A stretch of DNA of 64,000 bases from Asanoa sp. WMMD1127 (GCF_029626225.1 NZ_JARUBP010000001.1:4154001-4218000); one strand, 5' to 3'. Numbered from the stretch's first letter, positions 15,671 through 25,052 are shown. Made by a program: numbers and translations. The notes: generated by a model from the letters alone, not told the origin.

Positions 15671-18544
15671 ATGCGACGTACGTCCCTGCGCCGCAGACCG
15701 CGCTTGCTGAGCGCGCTCGGCGCCGCCCTGCTCACGGCGGCCAGCCTCACGGCCCTGACCGTCACGCCCACCCCGGCCGCCGCCGCGCCGCCGGCCACCA
15801 ACCTGTTCGAGAAGGTCAAGCTCGACGGCGGCACCTCGATGGGCGAGCCCATCGAGCTCGCCGTCGCGCCCGACCACAAAGTCTTCTACATCAACCGCGG
15901 CACGTCGTCCGGCGGTGGCCAGGTCCGGCTCTACAACCCCGCCACGAAGGCCACCACGGTGGCGCTGACGCTGGCCCTGGACGCCCGGTTCGAGGACGGC
16001 CTCATCGGCATCACGCTCGACCCGGGCTTCGCCACGAACCGGTGGCTCTATCTCTTCTATTCGCCGGCCCAGAGCACGCTGGTCAACCGGATCTCCCGGT
16101 TCACCTTCAACGCCGGCACCAACGTGATCGACCCGGCGTCCGAAGACATGATCATCGAGTGGCCCACCGAGCGGCGGCTGTGCTGTCACAGCGCCGGCTC
16201 GATGACCTGGGACACGGCCGGCAACCTCTATTTCGCGGTCGGCGACAACACCAACTCCGGTGGCGACTCGGCCGGCATGGCGCCGATCGACGAGCGCACG
16301 TCGCGCGACGCGCAGTACGACGCGCAGCGCACGTCGGGCAACACCAACGACCTGCGCGGCAAGATCAACCGGATCAAGCCCCAGGCCAACGGCACCTACA
16401 CGATCCCGAGCGGCAACCTGTTCGCCCAGGGCACGGCGGGCACCAGGCCCGAGATCTACGTGATGGGCGTCCGCAACCCGTACCGCATCTGGGTCGACAA
16501 GAAGGCCAACAACACCCTCTACTGGGGCGAGGTCGGTCCGGACGCGGGCGCGACGATCGCCAACCGCGGCCCGGCCGCCTACGACGAGTTCAACCGGGCC
16601 ACCGCGCCCGGCAACTACGGCTGGCCCTACTGCGGCGGCCCCAACGTCGCCTACAACGACTGGGACTTCGCGGCCAACGCGCCGCGCGGCTGGTTCCCGT
16701 GCGGCGGCACGACCGGGCCGGTCAACAACTCGCCCCGCAACACCGGCCTGCAGCAGCTGCCACCGACCAAGCCCGCGCTCGTCTGGGAACAGCACGGCGG
16801 CAGCAAGGAGTGGCCCGCCCTGGACAACCCCGGCGGTTGCGGCTCGCCGAACCACACCGAGGTCTACCACTACGACCCCAACCTGGTCTCGGACGTGAAG
16901 TGGCCGCAGTACTACGACAACAAGTGGCTCATCTCCGAGTACTGCCGCAACTGGATCAAGGAGGTCCAGTTCAACAACGGCAACCCGTCGACCGGTACGC
17001 CGACGGTGATCGAGCCCGTGCTGGCCGGGATGCAGCTCGTGCACCCGATCGACATGGAGTTCGGCCCGGACGGCTCGCTCTACCTGCTCGAGTACGGCAA
17101 CGGCTACTTCTCGGGCGACGTGGCGGCCGGGCTCTACAAGATCAACTATGTGGCCGGCGGGCGGGCCCCGATCGCGGTGGCCTCGGCCAACCGGGACAAC
17201 GGCCTGGCCCCGCTGCAGGTCACCTTCTCCAGCGCGGGCAGCACCGACCCCGACGGCAACCCGCTGACCTACCAGTGGGACTTCGACAACAACGGGACCG
17301 TCGACTCCACGGCGGCCAACCCGACCTACACCTACACGACGGTCGGCGACAAGCGGGCGCGGCTGACCGTCAACGACGGCACCGGGCGCAGCGGCACGAC
17401 GCTGCTGCCGATCGTGGTCGGCAACAACCGGCCCACGGTCACGCTGAACGGCGTACCGGCCGGCGGCATGATCTCGTGGGACGAGAACGTCACGAGCACC
17501 GCGACGGCGACCGACCCGCAGGACGGCACGATCCCGTGCGCCAACGTGGTCATCCGGGCCGCGCTGGGTCACCAGGAGCACGCGCACGAGGAGGGCCAGG
17601 GCACCGGTTGCGGGTTCACCGTCAACACCGGTCCCGTGCACGCCGGCCCCGACTCGACGCTGTTCTTCGTGCTGCGATCCAGCTACACCGACCGGGGCGC
17701 GACCGGCACCGTCCCGCTGACCGGGGAGAAGGAGATCACTCTCTGGCCCAAGCAGTGGCAGGCGGAGCACTACGTGACCCTCAACGGCCCGCAGGTGATC
17801 AACGCGGCCGGCGCCGAGGGCGGCAAGCGGCTCGGTGACATCCAGAACGGTGAGTACGTGCGGCACCACGGTGTCAGCCTGAAGGGCATCAACCAGCTCC
17901 GGGCCCGGGTCTCCTCGGGTGGCGCCGGCGGCACGATCTCGTTCCGCTACGACTCGACCACCGGCCCCGAGGTCGCCCGGGTCGCGGTGCCGAGCACCGG
18001 CAGCTGGGACACCTACACCGACATCACCGTGCCGGTGAACAAGCCCGACGACAACACGCACGACCTCTACATCGTGTTCACCGGCGGCAGCGGCGCGTTC
18101 CTCGACCTCGACAGCTACACGTTCGTGGGTCCGGGCGTCTCGACACCGGGCGGCGGCGGCGGCCCGCGGACCGGCGCCGTCAAGGCGCTCGGCAAGTGCG
18201 CCGACGTCAACGCCAGCGGCACGGCCGACGGCACGAAGATCCAGATCTGGGACTGCAACGGCGCGCCGAACCAGACCTGGACGGTCGGCACCGACGGGAC
18301 GATCCGCTCGCTCGGCAAGTGCATGGACGTCCAGTCCAGCGGCACGGCGAACGGCACGAAGATCCACCTCTGGACCTGCAACGGCACCGGCGCCCAGCAG
18401 TGGGTCACCGGCGTCAGCGGCAGCCTGCGCAACCCGCAGGCCAACAAGTGCCTCGACATCCCGGGCTCCAACACCACCAACGGAACCCAGCTGCAGATCT
18501 ACGACTGCAACGGCACCGGCGCCCAGAACTGGACGCTGCCCTAA
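15671..18544 (+). CDS. Secreted PQQ-dependent sugar dehydrogenase with PKD, CBM6-like and ricin-B modules
   Basis: A 957-residue exported enzyme. AGGAG precedes the ATG. Residues 1-39 are a signal peptide. Residues 42-490 form a six-bladed GSDH (glucose/sorbosone dehydrogenase, AA12-like) propeller: FEDGLIGITLDPGFATN, then CCHSAGSMTWDTAGNLYFAVGD with the His that corresponds to the catalytic base of soluble glucose dehydrogenase, then VMGVRNPYRI, whose GxRNP arginine contacts PQQ in that enzyme. Residues 497-585 are a PKD domain. About 590-690 is an Ig/cadherin-like domain, 695-825 is CBM6-like, and 835-957 is a ricin-B trefoil with three QxW repeats (QTW, QQW, QNW). It should oxidise a sugar outside the cell. 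No PQQ synthesis genes are in the window. Confidence 0.87.
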   Translation: MRRTSLRRRPRLLSALGAALLTAASLTALTVTPTPAAAAPPATNLFEKVKLDGGTSMGEPIELAVAPDHKVFYINRGTSSGGGQVRLYNPATKATTVALTLALDARFEDGLIGITLDPGFATNRWLYLFYSPAQSTLVNRISRFTFNAGTNVIDPASEDMIIEWPTERRLCCHSAGSMTWDTAGNLYFAVGDNTNSGGDSAGMAPIDERTSRDAQYDAQRTSGNTNDLRGKINRIKPQANGTYTIPSGNLFAQGTAGTRPEIYVMGVRNPYRIWVDKKANNTLYWGEVGPDAGATIANRGPAAYDEFNRATAPGNYGWPYCGGPNVAYNDWDFAANAPRGWFPCGGTTGPVNNSPRNTGLQQLPPTKPALVWEQHGGSKEWPALDNPGGCGSPNHTEVYHYDPNLVSDVKWPQYYDNKWLISEYCRNWIKEVQFNNGNPSTGTPTVIEPVLAGMQLVHPIDMEFGPDGSLYLLEYGNGYFSGDVAAGLYKINYVAGGRAPIAVASANRDNGLAPLQVTFSSAGSTDPDGNPLTYQWDFDNNGTVDSTAANPTYTYTTVGDKRARLTVNDGTGRSGTTLLPIVVGNNRPTVTLNGVPAGGMISWDENVTSTATATDPQDGTIPCANVVIRAALGHQEHAHEEGQGTGCGFTVNTGPVHAGPDSTLFFVLRSSYTDRGATGTVPLTGEKEITLWPKQWQAEHYVTLNGPQVINAAGAEGGKRLGDIQNGEYVRHHGVSLKGINQLRARVSSGGAGGTISFRYDSTTGPEVARVAVPSTGSWDTYTDITVPVNKPDDNTHDLYIVFTGGSGAFLDLDSYTFVGPGVSTPGGGGGPRTGAVKALGKCADVNASGTADGTKIQIWDCNGAPNQTWTVGTDGTIRSLGKCMDVQSSGTANGTKIHLWTCNGTGAQQWVTGVSGSLRNPQANKCLDIPGSNTTNGTQLQIYDCNGTGAQNWTLP

Positions 18545-18562
18545 CGGCCGGAGCGCAAAGCC

Positions 18563-18600
18563 GCGTGGGGCCCGGTCGCGCCGACGTCCGGGCCCCACGC
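18563..18600 (+). terminator. Intercistronic hairpin after the first dehydrogenase gene
   Basis: A perfect 13-bp stem, GCGTGGGGCCCGG paired with CCGGGCCCCACGC around a 12-nt loop, lies 18 bp after the stop. It is the strongest of the three hairpins in this cluster and may end or stabilise the upstream transcript. Confidence 0.65.
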
Positions 18601-18620
18601 CCGAATCCTCAGGAGCTCCC

Positions 18621-20738
18621 ATGCGCATCCGCGCCATCGCCGCGGCCGCGGCGCTCGCCCTCGTGGCGGGCCTCGCGGTCGCACCGCCGGCGGCCACGGC
18701 CGCCCCGCTCACCAAGGTCCTCGTCTTCTCCAAGACGGCCGGCTTCCGGCACTCGTCGATCCCCAACGGCATCGCGGCGATCCAGCAGCTCGGCTCGCAG
18801 AACGGCTTCTCGGTCACCGCGACCGAGGACGCCAACCAGTTCACCACCGCCAACCTCGCGCAGTACCAGGCGGTGGTGTTCCTCTCCACGACCGGCGACG
18901 TGCTCAACGCGAGCCAGCAGACCGCCTTCCAGACCTACGTGACGGGCGGCGGCGGGTTCGTCGGTGTGCACGCGGCGGCCGACACCGAGTACGACTGGCC
19001 GTTCTACGGCGAGCTCGTCGGCGCGTGGTTCCAGTCGCATCCGGCCAACCAGACCGCCACGATCCGGGTCGAGGACCGGGGCAACGCCTCGACCGCGCAC
19101 CTGCCGGCCACCTGGTCGCGGCTCGACGAGTGGTACAACTACCGCACCAACCCCCGCTCCACCGCCAAGGTGCTGGCCAGCCTCGACGAGTCGTCGTACT
19201 CCGGTGGCTCGATGAGTGGCGACCACCCGATCACCTGGTGCAAGAACGTCGGCAGTGGACGGTCGTGGTACACCGGGCTCGGACACGTCGAAGAGGCGTA
19301 CACCGACGCGAACTTCACCCGGATGCTGCTCGGCGGCATCCAGATCGCGGCCAACAACCGGCCCGCCGACTGCCGGCCGGAAACCGGCTACACCGCGCTG
19401 TTCGACGGCACCCAGGCCAGCCTCAACAACTGGCGGCAGATCGGCGCCGGCAGCTTCACCCTGGCCAACGGCACACTCAGCTCGGTCGGCGGGATGGGTC
19501 TGCTCTGGTATCCGGTGCGGACGTTCAGCAACTACTCGCTGAAGGTCGACTGGATGATGCCGGGCGACGACAACGGCGGCGTGTTCATCGGCTTCCCCGA
19601 CCCGGCGGGCGACCCGTGGAACCCCGTCAACCAGGGTCACGAGATCCAGGTCGACGCGACCGACGCCGACCCGACCCGCACCACGGGCAGCGTCTACAGC
19701 TTCCAGGGGCCGAACTACGCGCTGCGCGACGCGGCCCTGAACCCGCCGGGCTCGTGGAACACCTACGAGATCGGCGTGCACGGGCAGCGCGTCGAGATCT
19801 GGCTCAACGGCGTCAAGATCAACGACTACCAGAGCCCGCGGGCCATCGCCAACGGCTACATCGGCGTGCAGAACGACGGCGCCGGGTTGGACATCAACTA
19901 CCGCAACATCCGCATCAAGGCCGAGGGCGGCAACCCGCCGGCGACCGACATCGCCCAGGGCAAGCCGGTTTCGGCATCCAGTGTGGAGGGCGGGAACCTC
20001 GCCGCGTACGCCACCGACGGCAACCCGGCGACCCGGTGGGGGAGCCTCTACAGCGACCCGCAGTCGATCACGGTTGACCTCGGGCAGTCCTACAACCTGT
20101 CCCGGGTGCGGCTCAACTGGGAGACCGCGTTCGGGCGGGCCTACCAGATCCAGACGTCACAGAACAACTCCACCTGGACGACCGTCCACTCGACCACCAC
20201 CGGCGACGGCGGGGTCGACGACATCGCCCTGTCCGGCACCGGTCGCTACGTGCGGATGAACGGCACGCAGCGCGGGACGCAGTGGGGCTACTCGCTGTGG
20301 GACTTCAACGTCTACGGCACGCCCGGCGGCGGCACCGGGCCGACCCTGCTGTCGCGCAACCAGCCGGTGACGGTGTCCAGTGTGGAGCCCGGTTCCGCGC
20401 ACGCGGGCGCCAACGCCGTCGACGGCAACACCGGCACCCGCTGGGGATCCGCCTACAGCGACCCGCAGTGGATCACCGTCGACCTGGGGTCGGCGCGGAC
20501 CGTCAACCGCGTCCGGCTCCAGTGGGAGGCCGCCTTCGCGCGGGCCTACCAGATCCAGACCTCGACCAACGGCTCGACCTGGACCACCGCCTACGCCACC
20601 ACGACCGGTGACGGCGCCGTCGACGACGTCACCCTCACCACCCCACCCACCGCACGCTACGTCCGCGTCAACGGCACGCAGCGGGCCCTCACCCAGTACG
20701 GCTACTCCCTCTGGGAGCTCGAGGTCTACGGATCGTGA
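18621..20738 (+). CDS. Secreted ThuA-DUF1080 fusion with two F5/8 type C domains
   Basis: A 705-residue exported protein. CAGGAG precedes the ATG. Residues 1-28 are a signal peptide. Residues 31-250 form a ThuA domain about 75% identical by eye to the one at 14423. Residues 253-435 form a DUF1080 (3-keto-disaccharide hydrolase) concanavalin-like fold: TALFDGTQASLNNW, GLLWYPVRTFSNYSLKVDW, DDNGGVFIGFPDP, and NGYIGVQNDGAGLDINYRNI. Residues 440-570 and 575-705 are two discoidin/F5-8C carbohydrate-binding domains with similar DGNxxTRWGSxYSDPQ cores. Joining ThuA to a keto-glycoside hydrolase domain on one secreted chain strongly suggests action on oxidised, C3-keto sugars made by the adjacent dehydrogenases. 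Confidence 0.88.
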   Translation: MRIRAIAAAAALALVAGLAVAPPAATAAPLTKVLVFSKTAGFRHSSIPNGIAAIQQLGSQNGFSVTATEDANQFTTANLAQYQAVVFLSTTGDVLNASQQTAFQTYVTGGGGFVGVHAAADTEYDWPFYGELVGAWFQSHPANQTATIRVEDRGNASTAHLPATWSRLDEWYNYRTNPRSTAKVLASLDESSYSGGSMSGDHPITWCKNVGSGRSWYTGLGHVEEAYTDANFTRMLLGGIQIAANNRPADCRPETGYTALFDGTQASLNNWRQIGAGSFTLANGTLSSVGGMGLLWYPVRTFSNYSLKVDWMMPGDDNGGVFIGFPDPAGDPWNPVNQGHEIQVDATDADPTRTTGSVYSFQGPNYALRDAALNPPGSWNTYEIGVHGQRVEIWLNGVKINDYQSPRAIANGYIGVQNDGAGLDINYRNIRIKAEGGNPPATDIAQGKPVSASSVEGGNLAAYATDGNPATRWGSLYSDPQSITVDLGQSYNLSRVRLNWETAFGRAYQIQTSQNNSTWTTVHSTTTGDGGVDDIALSGTGRYVRMNGTQRGTQWGYSLWDFNVYGTPGGGTGPTLLSRNQPVTVSSVEPGSAHAGANAVDGNTGTRWGSAYSDPQWITVDLGSARTVNRVRLQWEAAFARAYQIQTSTNGSTWTTAYATTTGDGAVDDVTLTTPPTARYVRVNGTQRALTQYGYSLWELEVYGS

Positions 20739-20749
20739 AAGGACAAGGT

Positions 20750-23578
20750 ATGCGCCCATCCCCTCGGCGCTGGTCACGGCTGCTCGCCGTCGGCCTGCTC
20801 GGCGCCGCCAGCTCCACGCTGGCGGTGACCACCGCCGCGGCGCCCGCCGCCGCGGCGCCCGTCCCGGCCTCCGACTACCAGGCCGTCCAACTGGCGGTCG
20901 GCTCGGCCGAGATCGGCGAGGCGATGTCCCTCGCCGTGCTGCCGGACCGCACGGTCATCCACACCGCCCGCAACGGCACGGTGCGGGTGACCGACCCCAG
21001 CGGCAACACCAAGGTGGCCGGCACCATCCCCGTCTACACCCACGACGAGGAGGGCCTGCAGGGCGTCGCGGTCGACCCGGGATTCGCCTCGAACCGCCAC
21101 GTCTGGCTCTACTACTCGCCACCGCTGTCGACGCCGGGCGGTGACGCGCCGACGACCGGCACCGCGGCGGACTTCAACGCGTGGAAGGGTCAGCTCAACC
21201 TGTCGCGGTTCACCCTCAACGCCGACAACACGCTCAACATGGGCAGCCAGGTCGTCGTGCTGACCGTGGCCAACGACCGCGGCCAGTGCTGCCACGTCGG
21301 TGGCGACATCGACTTCGACGCGGCCGGCAACCTCTACCTGACCACCGGCGACGACACGAACCCGTTCGAGAGCAACGCGTACACCCCGATCGACGAGCGG
21401 ACCAACCGGAACCCGCAGTTCGACGCGCAGCGCTCCTCGGCCAACACCAACGACCTGCGCGGCAAGGTCCTGCGGATCAAGCCGCAGGCCAACGGGACCT
21501 ACACGATCCCGGCCGGCAACATGTTCGCGCCGGGGACCGCGAACACCCGGCCGGAGATCTACGCGATGGGCTTCCGGAACCCGTTCCGGATGAGCGTCGA
21601 CAAGCCGACCGGCATCGTCTACCTCGGTGACTACGGGCCCGACGCGGGCGCGGCCGACCCCAACCGCGGTCCCGGCGGCCAGGTCGAGTTCAACCGGATC
21701 ACCGGGCCGGGCTTCTACGGCTGGCCCTACTGCACCGGCAACAACTCGACGACCGAGACCTACAACGAGTACACGTTCCCGACCGGTCCGTCGCAGGCCA
21801 AGTACAACTGCGCCGGCGGGCCGACCAACAACTCGTTCCGCAACACCGGCCAGCAGACGCTGCCGGCGGCCAAGCCGGCCTGGATCCGGTACGGCTTCGA
21901 CTCGACGCCGCCGGAGTTCGGTGGCGGATCCGAGTCGCCGATGGGCGGCCCGGTCTACCGCTACAACGCATCCCTCAACTCGGCAGTGAAGTTCCCGCAG
22001 TCGCTCGACGGGCGCTACTTCGCAGGCGAGTACGGCCGTCAGTGGATCAAGGCGATCGCCGTGAACGCGAACGGCGGCTACGGCGAGATCTCGGACTTCC
22101 CGTGGGACGGCACGCAGGTCATGGACATGGCCTTCGGGCCGGACGGCGCCCTCTACGTGCTCGACTACGGCACGGGCTCCAACAACCAGGCGCTCTATCG
22201 CATCGAGTACATCGGCGGCGGCAACCGCAGCCCGGTGGCGGTCGCGTCGGCCAACCGGACCTCCGGCCCGGCCCCGCTGAGCATCACGTTCTCGTCGGCG
22301 GGCTCGTCGGACCCGGAGGGCGGGGCGCTCTCCTATCTCTGGACGTTCGGCGACGGCACCACGTCGACGGCGGCGAACCCGACGAAGACCTACAACACCA
22401 ACGGCACCTACACGCCGACGTTGCGGGTCACCGACCCGACCGGACTGTCCGGCACGGCCAGCCTCGTCGTCACGGTCGGCAACTCGGCGCCGACGGTCAA
22501 CCTCAGCGCCCCGGCCGACGGGACGCTGTTCAACTTCGGCGACACCATCCCGTACACCGTGAGCGTCTCGGATCCTGAGGACGGCACCATCAACTGCTCG
22601 CGGGTGTCGGTGACCTATTTCCTCGGCCACGACAACCACTCGCACCAGATCACGTCGAAGACGGGCTGCTCCGGCACGCTCACCGTGCCCACCGACGGCG
22701 AGCACGACGCGGCGGCCAACATCTTCGGCATCTTCGTGGCCTCCTACACCGACAACGGTGGGCTGACCACGACCAACCAGAAGGTCCTGCAGCCGCGGCA
22801 CCGCCAGGGTGAGCACTTCGCGGCCCAGTCCGGCGGGGTGCAGGTCGCCAACCACGGCCCGGCCGAGGGTGGCGCGACGGCCGGCTACATCGACAACAAC
22901 GACTGGATCTCGTTCCGGCCCTACAACCTGTCCAACGCCAGCAGCATCACCGCGCGCGTCGCGTCGGGCACGGTCGGCGGCACCATCGAGGTGCGCAGCG
23001 GCTCGCAGACCGGCCCGCTGCACGGCACGCTGACGGTCAGCCCGACGGGCGGTTGGGAGACGTACGCCAACGTCACCGCCAACCTCACCGGCGTGCCGTC
23101 CGGCCCGACGCAGCTGTTCTTCGTCTTCAAGGGCGGCGCGGGCAACCTGTTCGACCTGGACGCGTTCACCATCAACTCCGGTGGCACGTCGACCGGTGGC
23201 TCGACGCTCAGGGCGCTCGTCAACAACCAGTTCGTCAGCGCCGCCAACAGCACGACGCCGCTGATCGCCAACAAGGCGACGGCGGGCGCCACCGAGCGGT
23301 TCGACGTGGTCGAACTCGGCGGTGGCAACGTCGCGCTGCGCTCACGGGCCAACAACATGTACGTGTGCGCGGAGAACGCCGGCGCGAACCCGCTCGTCGC
23401 CAACCGGGCGGCGGTCGGGCCGTGGGAGACGTTCGCCCTCGTCCGCAACGCCGACGGCAGTGAGAGCCTGCGGGCGACCGTCAACAACATGTACGTGGTC
23501 GCGGAGAACAGCGGCACCCAGCCGTTGGTCGCCAACCGCGCGGCGATCGGCGCGTGGGAGAAGTTCGACCTGGTCTGA
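20750..23578 (+). CDS. Secreted PQQ-dependent sugar dehydrogenase with PKD, CBM6-like and fascin-type modules
   Basis: A 942-residue exported enzyme, paralogous to the one at 15671. It begins 11 bp after the ThuA-DUF1080 stop, with AAAGGA six bases before the ATG; a GTG at 20735 is less likely. Residues 1-36 are a signal peptide. The GSDH propeller (40-485) keeps CCHVGGDIDFDAAGNLYLTTGD and AMGFRNPFRM. A PKD domain (490-575), an Ig-like domain, a CBM6-like module (683-812) and a fascin-type trefoil (816-942) follow. Relative to the first copy, the ricin module is replaced by a fascin module. It oxidises an unknown sugar extracellularly and is coupled to the ThuA-DUF1080 gene. A strong terminator follows. 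Confidence 0.88.
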   Translation: MRPSPRRWSRLLAVGLLGAASSTLAVTTAAAPAAAAPVPASDYQAVQLAVGSAEIGEAMSLAVLPDRTVIHTARNGTVRVTDPSGNTKVAGTIPVYTHDEEGLQGVAVDPGFASNRHVWLYYSPPLSTPGGDAPTTGTAADFNAWKGQLNLSRFTLNADNTLNMGSQVVVLTVANDRGQCCHVGGDIDFDAAGNLYLTTGDDTNPFESNAYTPIDERTNRNPQFDAQRSSANTNDLRGKVLRIKPQANGTYTIPAGNMFAPGTANTRPEIYAMGFRNPFRMSVDKPTGIVYLGDYGPDAGAADPNRGPGGQVEFNRITGPGFYGWPYCTGNNSTTETYNEYTFPTGPSQAKYNCAGGPTNNSFRNTGQQTLPAAKPAWIRYGFDSTPPEFGGGSESPMGGPVYRYNASLNSAVKFPQSLDGRYFAGEYGRQWIKAIAVNANGGYGEISDFPWDGTQVMDMAFGPDGALYVLDYGTGSNNQALYRIEYIGGGNRSPVAVASANRTSGPAPLSITFSSAGSSDPEGGALSYLWTFGDGTTSTAANPTKTYNTNGTYTPTLRVTDPTGLSGTASLVVTVGNSAPTVNLSAPADGTLFNFGDTIPYTVSVSDPEDGTINCSRVSVTYFLGHDNHSHQITSKTGCSGTLTVPTDGEHDAAANIFGIFVASYTDNGGLTTTNQKVLQPRHRQGEHFAAQSGGVQVANHGPAEGGATAGYIDNNDWISFRPYNLSNASSITARVASGTVGGTIEVRSGSQTGPLHGTLTVSPTGGWETYANVTANLTGVPSGPTQLFFVFKGGAGNLFDLDAFTINSGGTSTGGSTLRALVNNQFVSAANSTTPLIANKATAGATERFDVVELGGGNVALRSRANNMYVCAENAGANPLVANRAAVGPWETFALVRNADGSESLRATVNNMYVVAENSGTQPLVANRAAIGAWEKFDLV

Positions 23579-23596
23579 TCCCGGCTAGTCATTGGA

Positions 23597-23624
23597 CGAA
23601 TCGCCCCGGCAACGGGGCGATTCG
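23597..23624 (+). terminator. Rho-independent-type terminator after the secreted cluster
   Basis: A perfect 12-bp stem (CGAATCGCCCCG paired with CGGGGCGATTCG) closed by a GCAA tetraloop and followed by TTCGTTCG lies 18 bp after the second dehydrogenase gene. It separates the secreted cluster from the intracellular catabolic operon. Confidence 0.8.
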
Positions 23625-23645
23625 TTCGTCGATCCTCGCAAACTC

Positions 23646-23679
23646 TTGTCACACATCCGATCACCTGGTAAACATCGGA
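23646..23679 (+). promoter_or_regulatory. Candidate promoter and operator of the fuconate dehydratase/ABC operon
   Basis: TTGTCA (23646-23651) is followed after 17 bp by TAAACA, a plausible -35/-10 pair ending 32 bp before the dehydratase start. The inverted repeat TCCGAT-N12-ATCGGA (23656-23661 and 23674-23679) spans the spacer and -10, where a repressor such as the FadR-type protein at 28693 would block transcription. Assigned by eye. Confidence 0.45.
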
Positions 23680-23705
23680 CCTATGAATGCGCGTGAGGAT
23701 CATCG

Positions 23706-25013
23706 ATGACCGCCCGCTTCGTGTCGCTGGACACCTACGACGTGCGGTTCCCGACCTCGCGCGAGTTGGACGGCTCCGACGCGATGAACCCGGACCCGGA
23801 CTACTCGGCGGCCTACGTGGTGCTGCGGACCGACGAGGTCGATGGGCACGAAGGCCATGGGTTCGCCTTCACGATCGGCCGGGGCAACGAGGTGCAGACG
23901 GCGGCGATCGCCGCGCTGCGGCCCTACCTCGCCGGCCGGCTCGTGAAGAGCGTCCTGGACGACCTGGGCGCGTTCTGGCGCGAGCTGGTGCACGACTCGC
24001 AGCTGCGCTGGCTGGGCCCTGAGAAGGGCGTCATGCACATGGCCATCTCCGCCGTGGTCAACGCCCTCTGGGACCTCAAGGCCAAGCAGGCCGGTCTGCC
24101 GCTCTGGCAGCTGCTGGCCTCGATGCCGCCGGAGGAGCTCGTCTCGCTGGTCGACTTCCGCTACCTGACCGACGCGCTCACCCCGCAGGAGGCGCTCGCG
24201 CTGCTCCAGCCGGGCGCCGTCGGCCGCGAGGAGCGCGTCGCCGAGCTCCTCGCCAACGGCTACCCGGCCTACACGACGTCGCCCGGCTGGCTCGGCTACG
24301 ACGACGAGAAGCTGCGCCGGCTGTGCCGCGAGGCGCTCGACGCCGGCTTCCGGCAGATCAAGCTCAAGGTGGGCGCCGACCTCGACGACGACCTGCGCCG
24401 GCTGCGGATCGCCCGCGAGGTGTGCGGGCCGGACATCCGGATCGCCGTCGACGCCAACCAGCGCTGGGACGTCCAGGACGCCATCGACTGGGTCGGCGCG
24501 CTCGCGCCGTACGACGTGTGGTGGGTCGAGGAGCCGACCAGCCCCGACGACGTGGTCGGCCACGCCGCCATCGCCCGCGGCATCGCGCCCGTGCCGGTGG
24601 CCACCGGCGAGCACGTGCAGAACCGTGTGGTCTTCAAGCAGCTGCTCCAGCTGGGCGCGGTGTCCTATGTGCAGCTCGACGCCGCGCGGGTCGCCGGCGT
24701 CAACGAGAACGTCGCGATCCTGTTGCTGGCGGCCAAGTTCGGCGTGCCGGTCTGCCCGCACGCCGGCGGTGTCGGCCTCTGCGAGCTGGTGCAGCACCTC
24801 TCGCTGTTCGACTACGTCGCGGTGTCCCGGTCGATGGACAACCGGGTCATCGAGTACGTCGACCATCTCCACGAGCACTTCCGCGATCCCGTGCAGATCC
24901 GCGCCGGTCGTTACCTGGCACCCCAGGCGCCCGGCTTCAGCTCGACCATGCGTCCCGAAAGCCGGGCCCGGTTCGCCTTCCCCGACGGACCGGCCTGGTC
25001 CCGCACCGTCTGA
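23706..25013 (+). CDS. L-fuconate dehydratase (enolase superfamily)
   Basis: A 435-residue enzyme that dehydrates L-fuconate to 2-keto-3-deoxy-L-fuconate in the non-phosphorylating fucose pathway. It matches the FucD/ENOSF1 family end to end: [20 protein letters not shown] at the start, [20 protein letters not shown] near 100, [16 protein letters not shown] near 190, [12 protein letters not shown] (catalytic lysine of the KxK motif) near 220, [10 protein letters not shown] and [10 protein letters not shown] (metal Asp and Glu), ATGEHVQNR (metal Glu), and [16 protein letters not shown] (catalytic His) near 350. The family also accepts L-galactonate and related acids. It starts an operon with the sugar ABC genes and the FadR regulator. 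Confidence 0.93.
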   Translation: MTARFVSLDTYDVRFPTSRELDGSDAMNPDPDYSAAYVVLRTDEVDGHEGHGFAFTIGRGNEVQTAAIAALRPYLAGRLVKSVLDDLGAFWRELVHDSQLRWLGPEKGVMHMAISAVVNALWDLKAKQAGLPLWQLLASMPPEELVSLVDFRYLTDALTPQEALALLQPGAVGREERVAELLANGYPAYTTSPGWLGYDDEKLRRLCREALDAGFRQIKLKVGADLDDDLRRLRIAREVCGPDIRIAVDANQRWDVQDAIDWVGALAPYDVWWVEEPTSPDDVVGHAAIARGIAPVPVATGEHVQNRVVFKQLLQLGAVSYVQLDAARVAGVNENVAILLLAAKFGVPVCPHAGGVGLCELVQHLSLFDYVAVSRSMDNRVIEYVDHLHEHFRDPVQIRAGRYLAPQAPGFSSTMRPESRARFAFPDGPAWSRTV

Positions 25014-25052
25014 CCCACCCCTACCCATCCCTGCCCACCACAGAGGACTGCG

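Noticed and set aside
11966-18907. Very long minus-strand reading frame (over 2300 codons) opposite the secreted cluster
   Set aside because: It is Val/Arg/Gly-rich without domains and runs antisense to proteins with signal peptides and clear families; open frames like this are common opposite GC-rich genes.
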